Under the pieces are notes generated by a model, which worked only from the letters and a program-made list of their open reading frames with translations, was not told the origin of the DNA and did not search any database. DNA of 64,000 nt, taken from positions 1-64,000 of IMG/VR virus record IMGVR_UViG_3300019889_000014; one strand, 5' to 3'. This stretch comes from a virus. The position numbers and the translations under genes are program-made. Below are positions 7,726 through 16,250 of this stretch, one piece after another; position 1 is the first letter of the stretch, and the number at the start of each line of letters is the position of its first letter.

Positions 7726-7886
7726 GGAAGCCCACGATCTATGAAGTTCTGGTCACGAAACTCGGCCGCGTGCCGACGCATCGTGAACAGTGCGACGAGG
7801 TCGCGCGCATCCTGCGTGAGGCTCACATTGAGGCAGACCAGGAGCGCGCGGCAAACGGCACCATGCCGCATCAGCGGAAGAGGTAA
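7722..7886 (+). CDS. small protein, 54 aa
   Basis: GTG start in a GTGA overlap, with AAGGAGGCGAA upstream. The 54-residue product is helical and basic at the C-terminus (RVPTHREQCDEVARILREAH). No family recognised. Confidence 0.6.
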   Translation: MRKPTIYEVLVTKLGRVPTHREQCDEVARILREAHIEADQERAANGTMPHQRKR

Positions 7887-7893
7887 TCGAGCC

Positions 7894-8094
7894 ATGACAG
7901 AGAAGCGCCGTTGGTGGGTCGGTCTGCACCGGACCCTGCTGCAGACCGCCGAAGTGACCGTCGAGGCCGACACCAAGGAGGAAGCCGAAAAGCTGGCCTT
8001 GCAGCAAGCGGCTTCGGGGATAAGCGCCACTGAATGGATGGAGCCCAGGGTGAAAGAGACCACCGTGAATTACGCCGAGGAAGCGACCGACTGA
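7894..8094 (+). CDS. hypothetical protein, 66 aa
   Basis: A 66-residue product with strand-helix pattern (WWVGLHRTLLQTAEVTVEAD, then TKEEAEKLALQQAA), similar in style to the 66-aa gene at 1748. It is the last gene of the left plus-strand run: its stop abuts, with no spacer, the stop of the convergent minus-strand gene. Confidence 0.65.
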   Translation: MTEKRRWWVGLHRTLLQTAEVTVEADTKEEAEKLALQQAASGISATEWMEPRVKETTVNYAEEATD

Positions 8095-8487
8095 TCACCG
8101 CGGCTGGTCCTGAAACACGGTGATGATCCGCCGGAGGTCTTCGTCGTAGACTACGTACCGCATCGAGCCGTTGATGAAGACGGAGCAGGTTAGCCGGCTC
8201 CGTCCAAGGTGTTCGATGATCCCGGCCGTCGACTCTGGTCCAGAAGGTCGACGGCCGGTCTTCTCCTTTCGCCAGCGACGCAGCGCGAGCCGGATCGAAG
8301 CCTCGGCCTCGGCACGGGTTGCCTCATCCAGGTCGATTCCGTGGCGCTGCTGCGCCCGGTCGCTGGCATGCTGTTCCGCCCGATCGCGGGACCGGCGGTC
8401 CCGAGGTGCGTCGCTCAGGAAAATTCGCGCTGGAGGACGAGGCCGATGTACCTCATCCCCGCCCCGCTCTTGCCGACGGCCTGCCAT
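8095..8487 (-). CDS. hypothetical protein, 130 aa
   Basis: The start at 8487 is chosen for its GGTGGAG site 5 nt upstream; this makes it overlap the methyltransferase-like gene by 73 bases. A shorter product beginning near 8418 is possible. The C-terminal half (TRAEAEASIRLALRRWRKEK, then VFINGSMRYVVYDEDLRRII) looks like a small alpha/beta domain. The first 25 residues, in the overlap, look less protein-like. Last gene of the replication-side operon. Confidence 0.5.
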   Translation of the reverse strand: MAGRRQERGGDEVHRPRPPARIFLSDAPRDRRSRDRAEQHASDRAQQRHGIDLDEATRAEAEASIRLALRRWRKEKTGRRPSGPESTAGIIEHLGRSRLTCSVFINGSMRYVVYDEDLRRIITVFQDQPR

Positions 8488-9065
8488 CGCCGCTCCACCG
8501 TTGCATGCATCCGCCGGGTCAGGCCGGCGATGCACCGGTTGATGATCTCGTCCGAGCTGCGGGCAACGCCGGTCGCATGCGGGTGCATGCCGGCCAGGTG
8601 CGCCATCACCGTTGGCAGCCCGCGCAGCCGCATGTCGAGGCCGGACCCCTCGGTCAGCACCAGGCCGAGCCGTTCGCCCGGCAGCAAGGGCCGGCGCGCC
8701 GCCAGGATCATGCATTGCTCCCAGGGGGAGCCGTAGGCGTCGAAGTCGAAAATGGTGAACGGCGCCAGGTCGATCGAGCGCAGGACGCGCAGGTTGTCGG
8801 CGACGAAGGCAAGCCGGTCGTCCCGGTAGAACTGGAGATCGCAGCCGACATAGGAGGCGGCGCCCGCCCAGACGGCGTCATGCATCTCCCCTGCCCCGGC
8901 GAAGGCGTCGAAGACGTGGGCCTTGGCCGAGCCGACCAGGTCGAGCACGTTGGCCCGGATCGAGACCTTGGCGGCGCGCGCTGCTGGTGCGCTGTCGGTC
9001 TTCCGATCGCGGCGGCCCCGCTCGCCGGCCTCATTCGACCAGGTCCGTCGCTTGGCCGCCGTCAC
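8415..9065 (-). CDS. SAM-dependent methyltransferase-like protein (Trm1-like motif)
   Basis: A 216-residue protein with a Rossmann-type SAM motif I (HVFDAFAGAGEMHDAVW, residues about 50-66), an acidic second strand (YVGCDLQF) and FDFDAYGSPWEQ (106-117). The last resembles the DPFGSP catalytic-loop motif of the Trm1 tRNA guanine methyltransferases more than the DPPY motif of adenine methylases. Substrate unknown; nucleic acid is the likely guess. The start overlaps the ParB-like gene as ATGA. Inference: it may work with that protein, since ParB-like domains are often fused or adjacent to phage methylases. Confidence 0.65.
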   Translation of the reverse strand: MTAAKRRTWSNEAGERGRRDRKTDSAPAARAAKVSIRANVLDLVGSAKAHVFDAFAGAGEMHDAVWAGAASYVGCDLQFYRDDRLAFVADNLRVLRSIDLAPFTIFDFDAYGSPWEQCMILAARRPLLPGERLGLVLTEGSGLDMRLRGLPTVMAHLAGMHPHATGVARSSDEIINRCIAGLTRRMHATVERRWQAVGKSGAGMRYIGLVLQREFS

Positions 9066-9631
9066 AGCCCGGCCACCGTGCCGAGTTCGACGGTGATGCC
9101 CGGCACCTCGCGCATGACGGTCTTCAGCCGCTGCAGCGCCTCGGCCTGCGACGCCAGGGGGCCGCGCACCGAAACCCAGAACCGGTCCTGAACCTCGGAG
9201 GTCTCAACCTCCACGACCGGGATTTCGTCGGCAACGGCGTCGTCGAGGAGCGCCTGGGCCTCCTTGTCGTTGAAGCCGACCGCGAGCCAGTCCATTTCGT
9301 TGATCTCGCGCAGCAGATCGGCGACCCGGTCGCCGTCATGGGTCGACAGGTCGGACAGCCGGTTGTCGGCCAGCATGTAGGCATCGGCCGTCTTCTGGTC
9401 GGTGTCCCACAGCACCACGTCGATATCGGAGAAGCCGGCGCGCTGGGCCGCCTCCAGGATGCCATGGCCGGCGACGACCATGTGATTGGCCGCGCGCACG
9501 AGGATGGGTTTGACCTGGTTGAAGCGCAGCAGCGCTGCGGTCAGGCGCTGCATCTGCGCCTCGTCGTGCCGGCGCGGGTTGCGTGGGTTGGCCAGCAGAG
9601 CCGTGAGCGGGAGCCGCGTGGACTTGAGCAT
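9062..9631 (-). CDS. ParB/Srx-type nuclease-domain protein
   Basis: The 189-residue protein has an N-terminal ParB-like fold: PLTALLANPRNPRRHDEAQM, PILVRAANHMVVAGHGILEA and WDTDQKTADAYMLADNRLSD. This domain occurs in phage proteins near DNA methylases and is related to CTP-binding and nuclease ParB domains. The C-terminal third is a small alpha/beta tail. The start is the ATG of a TGATG overlap with the upstream HTH gene. Confidence 0.85.
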   Translation of the reverse strand: MLKSTRLPLTALLANPRNPRRHDEAQMQRLTAALLRFNQVKPILVRAANHMVVAGHGILEAAQRAGFSDIDVVLWDTDQKTADAYMLADNRLSDLSTHDGDRVADLLREINEMDWLAVGFNDKEAQALLDDAVADEIPVVEVETSEVQDRFWVSVRGPLASQAEALQRLKTVMREVPGITVELGTVAGL

Positions 9632-10263
9632 CACGCCTCGCGGGTGTAGGCGCGCCGCAGGGCGCGATCGAGGGCGACCAGGCCGTGTTGGACGTTGAGC
9701 AGCATCGTCAGCTCTTGGCCGGTCCAGCGGGTCGAGAGCAGAAAGCCGGGAAAGACGCCGAACACGGCGATGTCCCGGATCAGGTTCGGCACGTCCAGCA
9801 TCTTGAACACCCGCTGCCGGCGCTCCTGCGTGCCCTGGGCGGCCTCGCCGTAGCCGGAGCGGGTTCCGTCCAGCCGGCAGACCGTCGGGCCTGTGGGGAC
9901 GCGCAGCACCGCCGCGTAGAGCCAGGCGTAGTGGCACCCGGCATTGTGCTGGTCGAGGTCGATCAGGCGCCGGCCGAACAGGACGCCGAGGGGATAGGTC
10001 GACAGCACCGGGTCGGCGAAGCCCATCATCACGGCGCGCTTGGCCAGCAGCTGGGGCGAAGGCGACGCCGTCACCGTGGGCTGCACCCGATGGGCGAAGC
10101 GCCGCAAGGTCTCATAGGGGATCTTGAACCGGCGCTGCACCGAGCGCAGCGAAGCCCCCTCGGCCAGGGCCGCCAGGATCTTGTCGCGTTCGGGATGTCG
10201 GTCGAGGCCAGGCGACGGGCCGGGGCGGGTCGTGGGTTCGGCGAGGGCGAGCGCTGTCGACAT
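9631..10263 (-). CDS. HTH protein next to the putative origin
   Basis: A 210-residue protein whose residues about 27-55 (DKILAALAEGASLRSVQRRF, then PYETLRRFAHR) form a resolvase/terminase-small-like helix-turn-helix. The rest, including TGPTVCRLDGTRSGYGEAAQ, matches no family I know. It starts six bases downstream of a TACATT box, so it may be translated from a leaderless mRNA. Its position beside the GGGTTACA iterons makes it a candidate origin-binding protein, which is inference only. Confidence 0.6.
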   Translation of the reverse strand: MSTALALAEPTTRPGPSPGLDRHPERDKILAALAEGASLRSVQRRFKIPYETLRRFAHRVQPTVTASPSPQLLAKRAVMMGFADPVLSTYPLGVLFGRRLIDLDQHNAGCHYAWLYAAVLRVPTGPTVCRLDGTRSGYGEAAQGTQERRQRVFKMLDVPNLIRDIAVFGVFPGFLLSTRWTGQELTMLLNVQHGLVALDRALRRAYTREA

Positions 10264-10269
10264 GGCGTG

Positions 10270-10289
10270 AATGTACCCAGATTGGAGCC
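10270..10289 (-). promoter_or_regulatory. operator-like site A with -10 box for the HTH gene
   Basis: On the minus strand TACATT (10275-10270) lies six bases before the ATG. It overlaps GTACCC-AGATT-GGAGCC (10273-10289), one copy of the genome-wide operator palindrome. The -35 is weak. Confidence 0.55.
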
Positions 10290-10299
10290 AGTCGGCGAT

Positions 10300-10636
10300 G
10301 GAGTTACAAAAGCCGGGACGGCGTAACCCCGGTTGTCACCCCCTCCGTAACCCCGGAGCGGCACCTAATAAATAAATAAAATCAATATATTATATTATAT
10401 ATATATAGATAGGGTTACAGGGTTACAACGATATGCAGGTGTTTATATATATAGGTCTCGTTATCTCTCACACGGTCACTATATATATACCTCCTCGGAA
10501 GCTGTAACCCTGTAACCCCTCCCCCGGAAATTCCATCTAAGGCATTGATTCGTCTAGCAAAAAAGGCGGTTACAGAAGGGGTGACTTTGGGGTTACAAAA
10601 CCGGGCCGAAGGCCCTGAAACGGCCCAAAACAGGGG
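10300..10636. other. candidate replication origin: iterons flanking an AT-rich island
   Basis: An intergenic region in a GC-rich genome with an AT-rich core (about 10365-10490, runs of TATATA and AATAAATAAATAAA) bordered by GGGTTACA-type repeats in both orientations. These include a direct pair GGGTTACAGGGTTACA near 10413, an inverted pair TGTAACCCTGTAACCC near 10502, and single copies near 10302, 10322, 10346, 10568 and 10588. Similar variants (GTGAC, GTCAC) also occur. It lies between the HTH gene and the P-loop ATPase. The arrangement is that of an iteron origin with a duplex-unwinding element. Confidence 0.7.
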
Positions 10637-12454
10637 TCACAGCAGGTCGAGCGCGGCGTCCAAATCGAGGTGCGTGCCGCGCACCTGGAGCTTGCCCGAG
10701 GCGTCATGCGGCTTCGGAAAGCGCAGCCCGTTCTTCGACGGTTCGGCGAAGGGCAGCCGCTTCAGCTGGGGCGCCCAGTTGTCCGCCCACGGCGTGTCGC
10801 GGAAGATCCGCTTCAAGGCGCTGTGGTCGTTCGCCACCGTGATCACGTGGCTGTCAGCCAGTCCGGGCTCGGCCCGGATGCCGTTCCGGCGCAGTGTCAG
10901 GTCGGCGGACTCGGGCGCGATGACCTCGGTTTGCGTCTCCCGCGTGACCCGGCCGTTCACGTCCTCGATCTCGGCCCGGTCGATCCTGGTGTCACGGGTG
11001 ATGCCGGCGGCGATCATCGCCAGTTCGGCGATGCTGCGGGTGACGTGGCGAAGGTCGCTGGTCTCGACCGTGATCAGCGCCTGCAGCAGGTAGCGCAGGC
11101 AACTCTCCTCGTCCCGGTTGTTCAGCGCCTCCTCGATCTCGGACCATTCCTGCTGCTCGACGAACTGCTTGGCGGTTGCCGGCGTGATGGCCTCGTCGCT
11201 GTTCAGCGAATAGGCGCCGGCCAGGAGGGTGCCGATCTGGTCGCCGAGGCGGCGCTGGCCGAGGTGGACCGTGATGGCGTCGGCGAAAATCGCGGCGTTG
11301 GCGCGGATCACCGGGATCATCTTGACGGATCGGGCCAGGAAGGCGTCGCAGAACGCCGGGGTCAGCAGCGCGTCCATGTCGACGCTGAGCGCGTCCCATT
11401 GGCTGCTCGAGCTGCGCCGCTCGTCCTCGGTGAGGTTCGGTGCCGGCGTCAGCGTGAGGAAGCTGATCCGGCCGCGATCGGCCGCCGCCTTGATGCCGGG
11501 ATTGATGCTGACCAGGGCGAAGCAGCTGCGGAGCGTGAACATGCGGGCGATGCCGCCGGTCGAACCCTTCAGCAGCACGCCGGAATCGGACGATGAGGAC
11601 CGCATCATCTCCAGGATCAATTGGATGCGCTCCTGGGCGCCCTTGTCGTTGCTCTCGGCCTCGTCGAACAGGATCGGCAAGGCATCGTTGCGCATCTTCT
11701 GGCGCAGGCCAGGTTCGGTCGTCGCGCCCTGGACGTGGACGGCGCTCTGCCCCATCAGCGGCAGCATGAAGCGCATGGCGACCGTCGTCTTGCCGGTGCC
11801 GGAACCGCCGGTAACCCAGACGTGTGGCCGCCAGGCCAGCGCGCCGCAAATCGGGGCAATGGCGCAGAAGCCGGCCAGGAGATAGGCCGAGACCGGCTTC
11901 GCCCAGCGCAGGCGCCGCGCCAGCTTGATGACCTCGCGCGCCTGGGTGACGGGCATGAAGTTGACCGAGGGCGCCTTGATCGCGGCGCCGGCCTCGTAGA
12001 GGTAGTAGCTCTCCGCCAGATCGGCGAGCGGATGGATCTCGCCGTCGATCACGCATTGGTTGCCGAGATGCAGGATCGTCCGGCCGTGGTCGAACCAGGC
12101 GCCCCGCCCCCGCACCCGGTCGGGGTTGTAGACGCCCTGGCCGCGGCACTGGGCCATGAACTGGCTTGCCGCCGCGTCCCAATCGATCTTGGCGGTGCCC
12201 TGAGCGGCGTGGCCGAACTGACCATGCCAGAAGGACATCGGTGCCATCGACAGCAGGTTCAGCTTGCTGTGGTTCGACGCGGTCAGCTCGTGAACCTGCT
12301 TGGTCGACTCCGAATAGTAGAAGAACACGGCATGGTCATAGCCCAGCGGCCGGACCCGGCGCAGGGAGTTGATGTCGATGACCTTGGCGGAATTCGCGTC
12401 CTGCGCTGCGGCCTGGGTTGATGCGTCGGGCCCTTTGCGCGGCGTGCGTGCCAT
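10637..12454 (-). CDS. P-loop ATPase, probable replicative helicase
   Basis: A 605-residue protein with Walker A GGSGTGKT (residues 216-223) and Walker B ILFDEAES (261-268). A SINPG sensor-like motif and an arginine-rich segment follow. The arrangement recalls the DUF927/P4-D5 type helicase-ATPases of phages. The N-terminal 160 residues have no clear primase motif. Its place directly beside the iteron region and in the replication operon supports a role in initiation or unwinding. A promoter (site B) lies within the upstream gene. Confidence 0.75.
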   Translation of the reverse strand: MARTPRKGPDASTQAAAQDANSAKVIDINSLRRVRPLGYDHAVFFYYSESTKQVHELTASNHSKLNLLSMAPMSFWHGQFGHAAQGTAKIDWDAAASQFMAQCRGQGVYNPDRVRGRGAWFDHGRTILHLGNQCVIDGEIHPLADLAESYYLYEAGAAIKAPSVNFMPVTQAREVIKLARRLRWAKPVSAYLLAGFCAIAPICGALAWRPHVWVTGGSGTGKTTVAMRFMLPLMGQSAVHVQGATTEPGLRQKMRNDALPILFDEAESNDKGAQERIQLILEMMRSSSSDSGVLLKGSTGGIARMFTLRSCFALVSINPGIKAAADRGRISFLTLTPAPNLTEDERRSSSSQWDALSVDMDALLTPAFCDAFLARSVKMIPVIRANAAIFADAITVHLGQRRLGDQIGTLLAGAYSLNSDEAITPATAKQFVEQQEWSEIEEALNNRDEESCLRYLLQALITVETSDLRHVTRSIAELAMIAAGITRDTRIDRAEIEDVNGRVTRETQTEVIAPESADLTLRRNGIRAEPGLADSHVITVANDHSALKRIFRDTPWADNWAPQLKRLPFAEPSKNGLRFPKPHDASGKLQVRGTHLDLDAALDLL

Positions 12455-12471
12455 GGTCGTCTCCCAAAAAA

Positions 12472-13077
12472 TCAGACGCGCGAGGTCGGCCCGTCTCTGG
12501 CCTGGTCACGCCGTGAAACTCGACCGGAAATTCTACCGGGAGGCGGGACAGCAGGCGTCCCTCTCTCGGGTGGGCGGGTAGCATAGTCTGTACCCAATTT
12601 GGGCTCAATGTCGTCGGGGGCCACGTAGACGGTCAGGCTCTTGATCAGGGTGGTCCGCCACCAGGGCATCAACGGCACCGCGCCCTCGACGCCCGCGCGT
12701 AGGCAGTCCAGCAGCGAGCGGTAGACGGTCAGCGGCATATTCGTGCGGCAGGCTTCGTCGATGGCCCAGGGGTTGAACCAAGGCGACGCCCCCGACAGGG
12801 TGTAGCTCTTGCCGGGCTCGGCCGTGCGGAACGCCGTCAGGTCGAACAGGTCCGGCGACCAGCACTTCGTGTCGCCCCCGCAGACCGCGAGGATGACCGC
12901 CGGGTCGCCGCCCGGCGATGTCCAGAAGCGGCGCCGCACCGTCTGGATGCGGGCGACGCCGTAATCGATCAGGACCAGGGTTTCGTGAGCGACGCCACGG
13001 CGCAGCAGCCAATCCAGGTGGCGTTCCTTCAGCCGCTCTCGTGCCGCCTGCAGCTCGCGGAGGGCCAGGTCCGCCAT
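12472..13077 (-). CDS. hypothetical replication-region protein, 201 aa
   Basis: The start is set at 13077 (ATG with GAGG upstream); the longer TTG version would run back into the nuclease gene. The product begins with a charged helix (LRELQAARERLKERHLDWLL). It continues with a beta-rich core containing AVCGGDTKCWSPDLFDLTAF and a Trp-rich segment, then a proline/arginine tail. No family recognised. The tail codons contain the promoter and operator for the ATPase gene, so the C-terminus may be constrained by DNA signals. Confidence 0.6.
   Translation of the reverse strand: MADLALRELQAARERLKERHLDWLLRRGVAHETLVLIDYGVARIQTVRRRFWTSPGGDPAVILAVCGGDTKCWSPDLFDLTAFRTAEPGKSYTLSGASPWFNPWAIDEACRTNMPLTVYRSLLDCLRAGVEGAVPLMPWWRTTLIKSLTVYVAPDDIEPKLGTDYATRPPERGTPAVPPPGRISGRVSRRDQARDGPTSRV
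12580..12608 (-). promoter_or_regulatory. promoter with operator-like site B for the ATPase gene
   Basis: Minus strand: -35 TTGAGC (12608-12603), 17-bp spacer, -10 TATGCT (12585-12580). The spacer holds the palindrome GTACCC-AATTT-GGGCTC (12590-12606 on the plus strand). It lies inside the 3' end of the 201-aa gene, about 125 bases before the ATPase start. Confidence 0.6.
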
Positions 13078-13090
13078 CGCCGCCTCGGCG

Positions 13091-13435
13091 TCATAGGTCG
13101 AATCGTTCCGCAACGTCGTTGTCCCGTGCGATCAGGTAGAGGCCGCCAACTTCGGTGAAGCGGGCTTGGAACCGCTTCTGCTGAATGCGCTGCTGGCCTC
13201 GTTTGGCCTTGGTCTCGATGGAGAGGGCGCGGCCGATGACGGTGCCGACCATCTCCGGCGTGATCAGCACCGCCTCGACGCCGAGGATGTCGCCGGAGCC
13301 GGGGCACCCGAACCGGATGACCCGTTCCCCGTCCATCGACCGCCCCACGCCGGTGGGGTTGTTCCAGACCATGAGCCGGCGATTGCGGCCGATGCGCAGC
13401 AGGAGCTTCGCCTTGACCCTGCCTTCCGGCGTCAT
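13091..13435 (-). CDS. VRR-NUC family nuclease
   Basis: A 114-residue single-domain protein with the PD-(D/E)xK pattern of VRR-NUC: GCPGSGDILGVEAVL (Asp49) and LSIETKAKRGQQRIQQKRFQ (Glu74, Lys76), then an YLIARD strand. Such nucleases are thought to cut structured DNA such as Holliday junctions or flaps, and are common in phage replication modules. The start at 13435 (MTPEGRVKAK) fits the family length. It overlaps nothing important on its strand. Confidence 0.88.
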   Translation of the reverse strand: MTPEGRVKAKLLLRIGRNRRLMVWNNPTGVGRSMDGERVIRFGCPGSGDILGVEAVLITPEMVGTVIGRALSIETKAKRGQQRIQQKRFQARFTEVGGLYLIARDNDVAERFDL

Positions 13436-13448
13436 CGGCCGCGGGCCC

Positions 13449-14267
13449 TCAGACCGAGGACGGCAGCGAGCCGGCCAGCACCGTGATATCGAGCGTCTCG
13501 GCGATCTCGCCGACGATGCTGCCGAAGGCATCGTCCTGGACCCGGTCGGGCCGCACCAGCGCATAGCCGAGGGTCAGGCGCCCCTCATTCAGGCGATAGC
13601 GCAGCCGGGCCGTGACCTTGTAGGTCTCGCTGCCCTCGAACGGCTGCAGGCCGAGGACGAAGGTGTTCGGGATCGCGACCATCCCGGCCCCGGCCCGCGC
13701 CGTGTGGTTGTCCTCGAACGTGAACTGCTGCTCGCCGGTGTCCAGCCGGATGGCCGACTTGAAATTGACGTTGTTCTTGATGTGGAGGGTCTTGGCGATC
13801 TCCAGGATGGTGGCACCCTCCGGCTCGACGATGTCGGGCAGGTTGTCCTCGATGAAGCTGGCGAAATCGGTCTGCCCCATCTGCTGGCCGTTGTACTTGT
13901 TCCAGGTCAGCCACGGCTTGGTCGGCCGCAGATCGAAGGCCGCCCGGTGCTGGTGCCAGCCGGCGATGTCATCGTTGACGCCGTGACCGTCCAGAGCCGC
14001 CTCGATCTTGTGGTGCTCGATGTCGCCGACGACCAGCGAGTCCTCGGTCATATGCCGGCCGACATAGACCGCGAAGCTGGCCGCGTCGTGGAAGGCGAAC
14101 CTGCCGCGACGCCGCGCCGGATGAGCCGCGAAGGGCTCGAAATCGAAAATGTGCTCCTCGGAGCCTGGCGGAATCACCACGGCGACGCCACGACCATTGG
14201 GCAGATTGGTGCGCGCCGCGATGGCCTGGCCGGCGTCGATCGCGTCCTTGATGTCGTTCTCGCTCAT
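13449..14267 (-). CDS. DUF2303 family protein
   Basis: A 272-residue protein matching DUF2303 (YfdQ-like): AAFDLRPTKPWLTWNKYNGQ, MGQTDFASFIEDNLPDIVEP, then NNVNFKSAIRLDTGEQQFTF and VTARLRYRLNEGRLTLGYAL. The role is unknown; the family occurs in phages near recombination or replication genes. It overlaps its upstream neighbour by four bases. Confidence 0.88.
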   Translation of the reverse strand: MSENDIKDAIDAGQAIAARTNLPNGRGVAVVIPPGSEEHIFDFEPFAAHPARRRGRFAFHDAASFAVYVGRHMTEDSLVVGDIEHHKIEAALDGHGVNDDIAGWHQHRAAFDLRPTKPWLTWNKYNGQQMGQTDFASFIEDNLPDIVEPEGATILEIAKTLHIKNNVNFKSAIRLDTGEQQFTFEDNHTARAGAGMVAIPNTFVLGLQPFEGSETYKVTARLRYRLNEGRLTLGYALVRPDRVQDDAFGSIVGEIAETLDITVLAGSLPSSV

Positions 14268-14596
14268 TTGGCGGCCTCCTTGGGCTCATTGATGTCCTTG
14301 AGCAGCAGTTCCTGCTGGTACGGGTCTTTGCGGCTCAGGTTGTTGTCGGACGTGACGAAGAAGATCGACGCCGAGCGCTCGCCGGCCGGCGGCTTCATCT
14401 TGATCTCGTCCTCGACGATCACGGTTCCGGCGGCGACCTTGCCGGCCGGCTTGACCTTGATCCGCAGGACCAGCTCGCCGGCCTTGCCCTGCTCCTCGAC
14501 CGCAGCGACAAGTTCGTTGAGGGCATCGGACAACTCGGCATGGGTCTGGCCGTTCCGCTGTTCGGCCAGGAACTGATTGAAAGCCCGTGCGGTCAT
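14264..14596 (-). CDS. hypothetical protein paired with the DUF2303 gene, 110 aa
   Basis: The start at 14596 is chosen because GGAGGAG lies six bases upstream; an ATG four codons earlier sits in an ACTGCACATGG block without its own site. The product (ARAFNQFLAEQRNGQTHAEL and onward) has a helical N-terminus and a beta-rich half with LVLRIKVKPAGKVAAGTVIV. Small proteins of this kind regularly accompany DUF2303 genes in phages. Confidence 0.7.
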   Translation of the reverse strand: MTARAFNQFLAEQRNGQTHAELSDALNELVAAVEEQGKAGELVLRIKVKPAGKVAAGTVIVEDEIKMKPPAGERSASIFFVTSDNNLSRKDPYQQELLLKDINEPKEAAK

Positions 14597-14635
14597 CGTC
14601 TCCTCCATGTGCAGTGTGGCAAGGCCGGGACGGCG

Positions 14636-16033
14636 TCAGGCGCCGTACCGGTATCGGGAACGGGCGCGCTGTTTCCCGGCCCAGATGTGCTGCGCCCAGC
14701 CCGGCTTGTAGCCGCGGGCGCGTTCGATCTTCAGAAGGGCAGCCAAGTCCCGCGCACCGGCGAGTTCCCGCTTGCGGGCCGCCTCCTGGGCATCGGGGTC
14801 GATCTCGTGCAGGGTTCCGTCGCCCGCCGTGGGCAGCGCGATCGGCGGGCGGTAGCCGCATTCCGGGCAGGCTTTCAGGCGGCCCTCGAAGATGTGGTAG
14901 CACTGGCGGCACTGCTTCACGTCGATGTCGGCCTCGTCGTCGTTGGCCGTCTTCCGCTGAACCAAGCCGCCTTCAAGGGTCACGTCATCGTCGCGCAGCA
15001 GGCCGCCATGCATCTCCCAGGCGCCGGCATGGTCGAGCATGATGCAGTCGGTCTTGCCGGGGTAAGCCCGCAAGCCGCGACCGCCGGTCTGGACATAGAG
15101 GGTGCGCGACTTCGACGGGCGCCCCTGGATGATGCAGCTGACCGGCGGGAGATCGGTGCCTTCGATCAGGATGCCGACGTTCCACACCACCAGCGGGTCG
15201 CCGGCCTTGAGCCGTCCCAGGACGATCTTGCGCTGGTCCAGCGGCGTGCTGGCGTCGATGTGGATGGCCTCGATCCCGGCCTCGCAAAAAGCGGCAGCGC
15301 AATTTTGCGAGTGGCCGATGTTGACGGCGAAGCCGATGCTGGGCCGCCCGGCGGCGTGCTTGCGCCAGTGCGTGACCATGTCGCCGATCAGGTCGGCGCG
15401 GTTGCAGCGGGCGGCAAGCTCGTCCTCGACATAGTCGCCGTGGCGGGTGTGGACGCCGGACAGGTCGGGCGAAGACGGCGCGAAGATCCGGGGCCGCACC
15501 AGCCAGCCACGTTCGATCAGGTCGCTGATGCGGGCCATCCGGACCAGGACATCGAACATGTCGGCGAGGCCGCGACCGTCGCCGCGATAGGGCGTGGCCG
15601 TGGTGCCGAGCACCCAGGCGTTGGGATAGGTTTCGACCAGCCGGACATAGCCGGCGCCGAGGGCCCGGTGCGCTTCGTCGATGACGATGAAGTCGAACGG
15701 CTGCTCGCCGGCACCGCGCCAGCGCCAGGTGTCGAGCGACGTGACCTGGACCGCCGCCTCCGGCCGCCAGCGCGGATGCCGGGCCATGATGACGCCGTGG
15801 TCGATGCCGTAGTCGTCGAGCCGTTCGCTGGCCTGGTCGATCAGCTCCCGGCGATGGGCGACGACCATGGACCGCCGCTTCCGCAGCAGGGCGCTCAGGA
15901 TGATGTAGCAGAAGGCCGTCGTCTTGCCGGCGCCGGTCGGGGCCGCCAGCAGCACCCGGCGATGCCCGGCGGCATAGGCTGCGCGGGTCTTGGCGATGCC
16001 CTCATCCTGATAGTCGCGCAGCTCGGGCAACAT
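14636..16033 (-). CDS. superfamily 2 DEAD/DEAH helicase with zinc ribbon
   Basis: A 465-residue helicase: RDYQ near the N-terminus, Walker A APTGAGKT (31-38), DEAH (119-122), TATP (145-148), motif VI QTGGRGLR (315-322), then a C-terminal CRQC / CPEC zinc ribbon (Cys 375, 378, 389, 392). It probably unwinds DNA during phage replication or recombination. It is coupled to the Cro-like gene by TGATG and is the second gene of the leftward immunity-region transcript. Confidence 0.92.
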   Translation of the reverse strand: MLPELRDYQDEGIAKTRAAYAAGHRRVLLAAPTGAGKTTAFCYIILSALLRKRRSMVVAHRRELIDQASERLDDYGIDHGVIMARHPRWRPEAAVQVTSLDTWRWRGAGEQPFDFIVIDEAHRALGAGYVRLVETYPNAWVLGTTATPYRGDGRGLADMFDVLVRMARISDLIERGWLVRPRIFAPSSPDLSGVHTRHGDYVEDELAARCNRADLIGDMVTHWRKHAAGRPSIGFAVNIGHSQNCAAAFCEAGIEAIHIDASTPLDQRKIVLGRLKAGDPLVVWNVGILIEGTDLPPVSCIIQGRPSKSRTLYVQTGGRGLRAYPGKTDCIMLDHAGAWEMHGGLLRDDDVTLEGGLVQRKTANDDEADIDVKQCRQCYHIFEGRLKACPECGYRPPIALPTAGDGTLHEIDPDAQEAARKRELAGARDLAALLKIERARGYKPGWAQHIWAGKQRARSRYRYGA

Positions 16034-16242
16034 CAGGCCGCATCCTGCCGGGCCGTATAGAAGTCATTGGCGGTGACCGCCCCGTCGGTCAGGTCGATGA
16101 TCCTGGCCATGTATCCCGGCGCCGGGATTCGCTCCCCGCGCAGCCAGCGGTAGACCGTCGTCCGGCGGGATGCCCCGACCTCTCGGCGGAAGCGCTCGAC
16201 GGAGATTCCGTGCTGGTCGAGGTAAACCTTCAGGGGGTGCAT
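16033..16242 (-). CDS. Cro-like HTH repressor, 69 aa
   Basis: The start at 16242 (MHPLKVYLDQHGISVERFRR) is chosen because the ORF further upstream runs through the promoter. Residues about 3-50 form a Cro-type helix-turn-helix with TTVYRWLRGERIPAP. It is divergent from the CI-like gene and leads the replication operon, the position of lambda Cro. Only eight bases separate its TACATT -10 box from the ATG, so a leaderless mRNA is likely. Confidence 0.8.
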   Translation of the reverse strand: MHPLKVYLDQHGISVERFRREVGASRRTTVYRWLRGERIPAPGYMARIIDLTDGAVTANDFYTARQDAA

Positions 16243-16250
16243 GACCGCAG

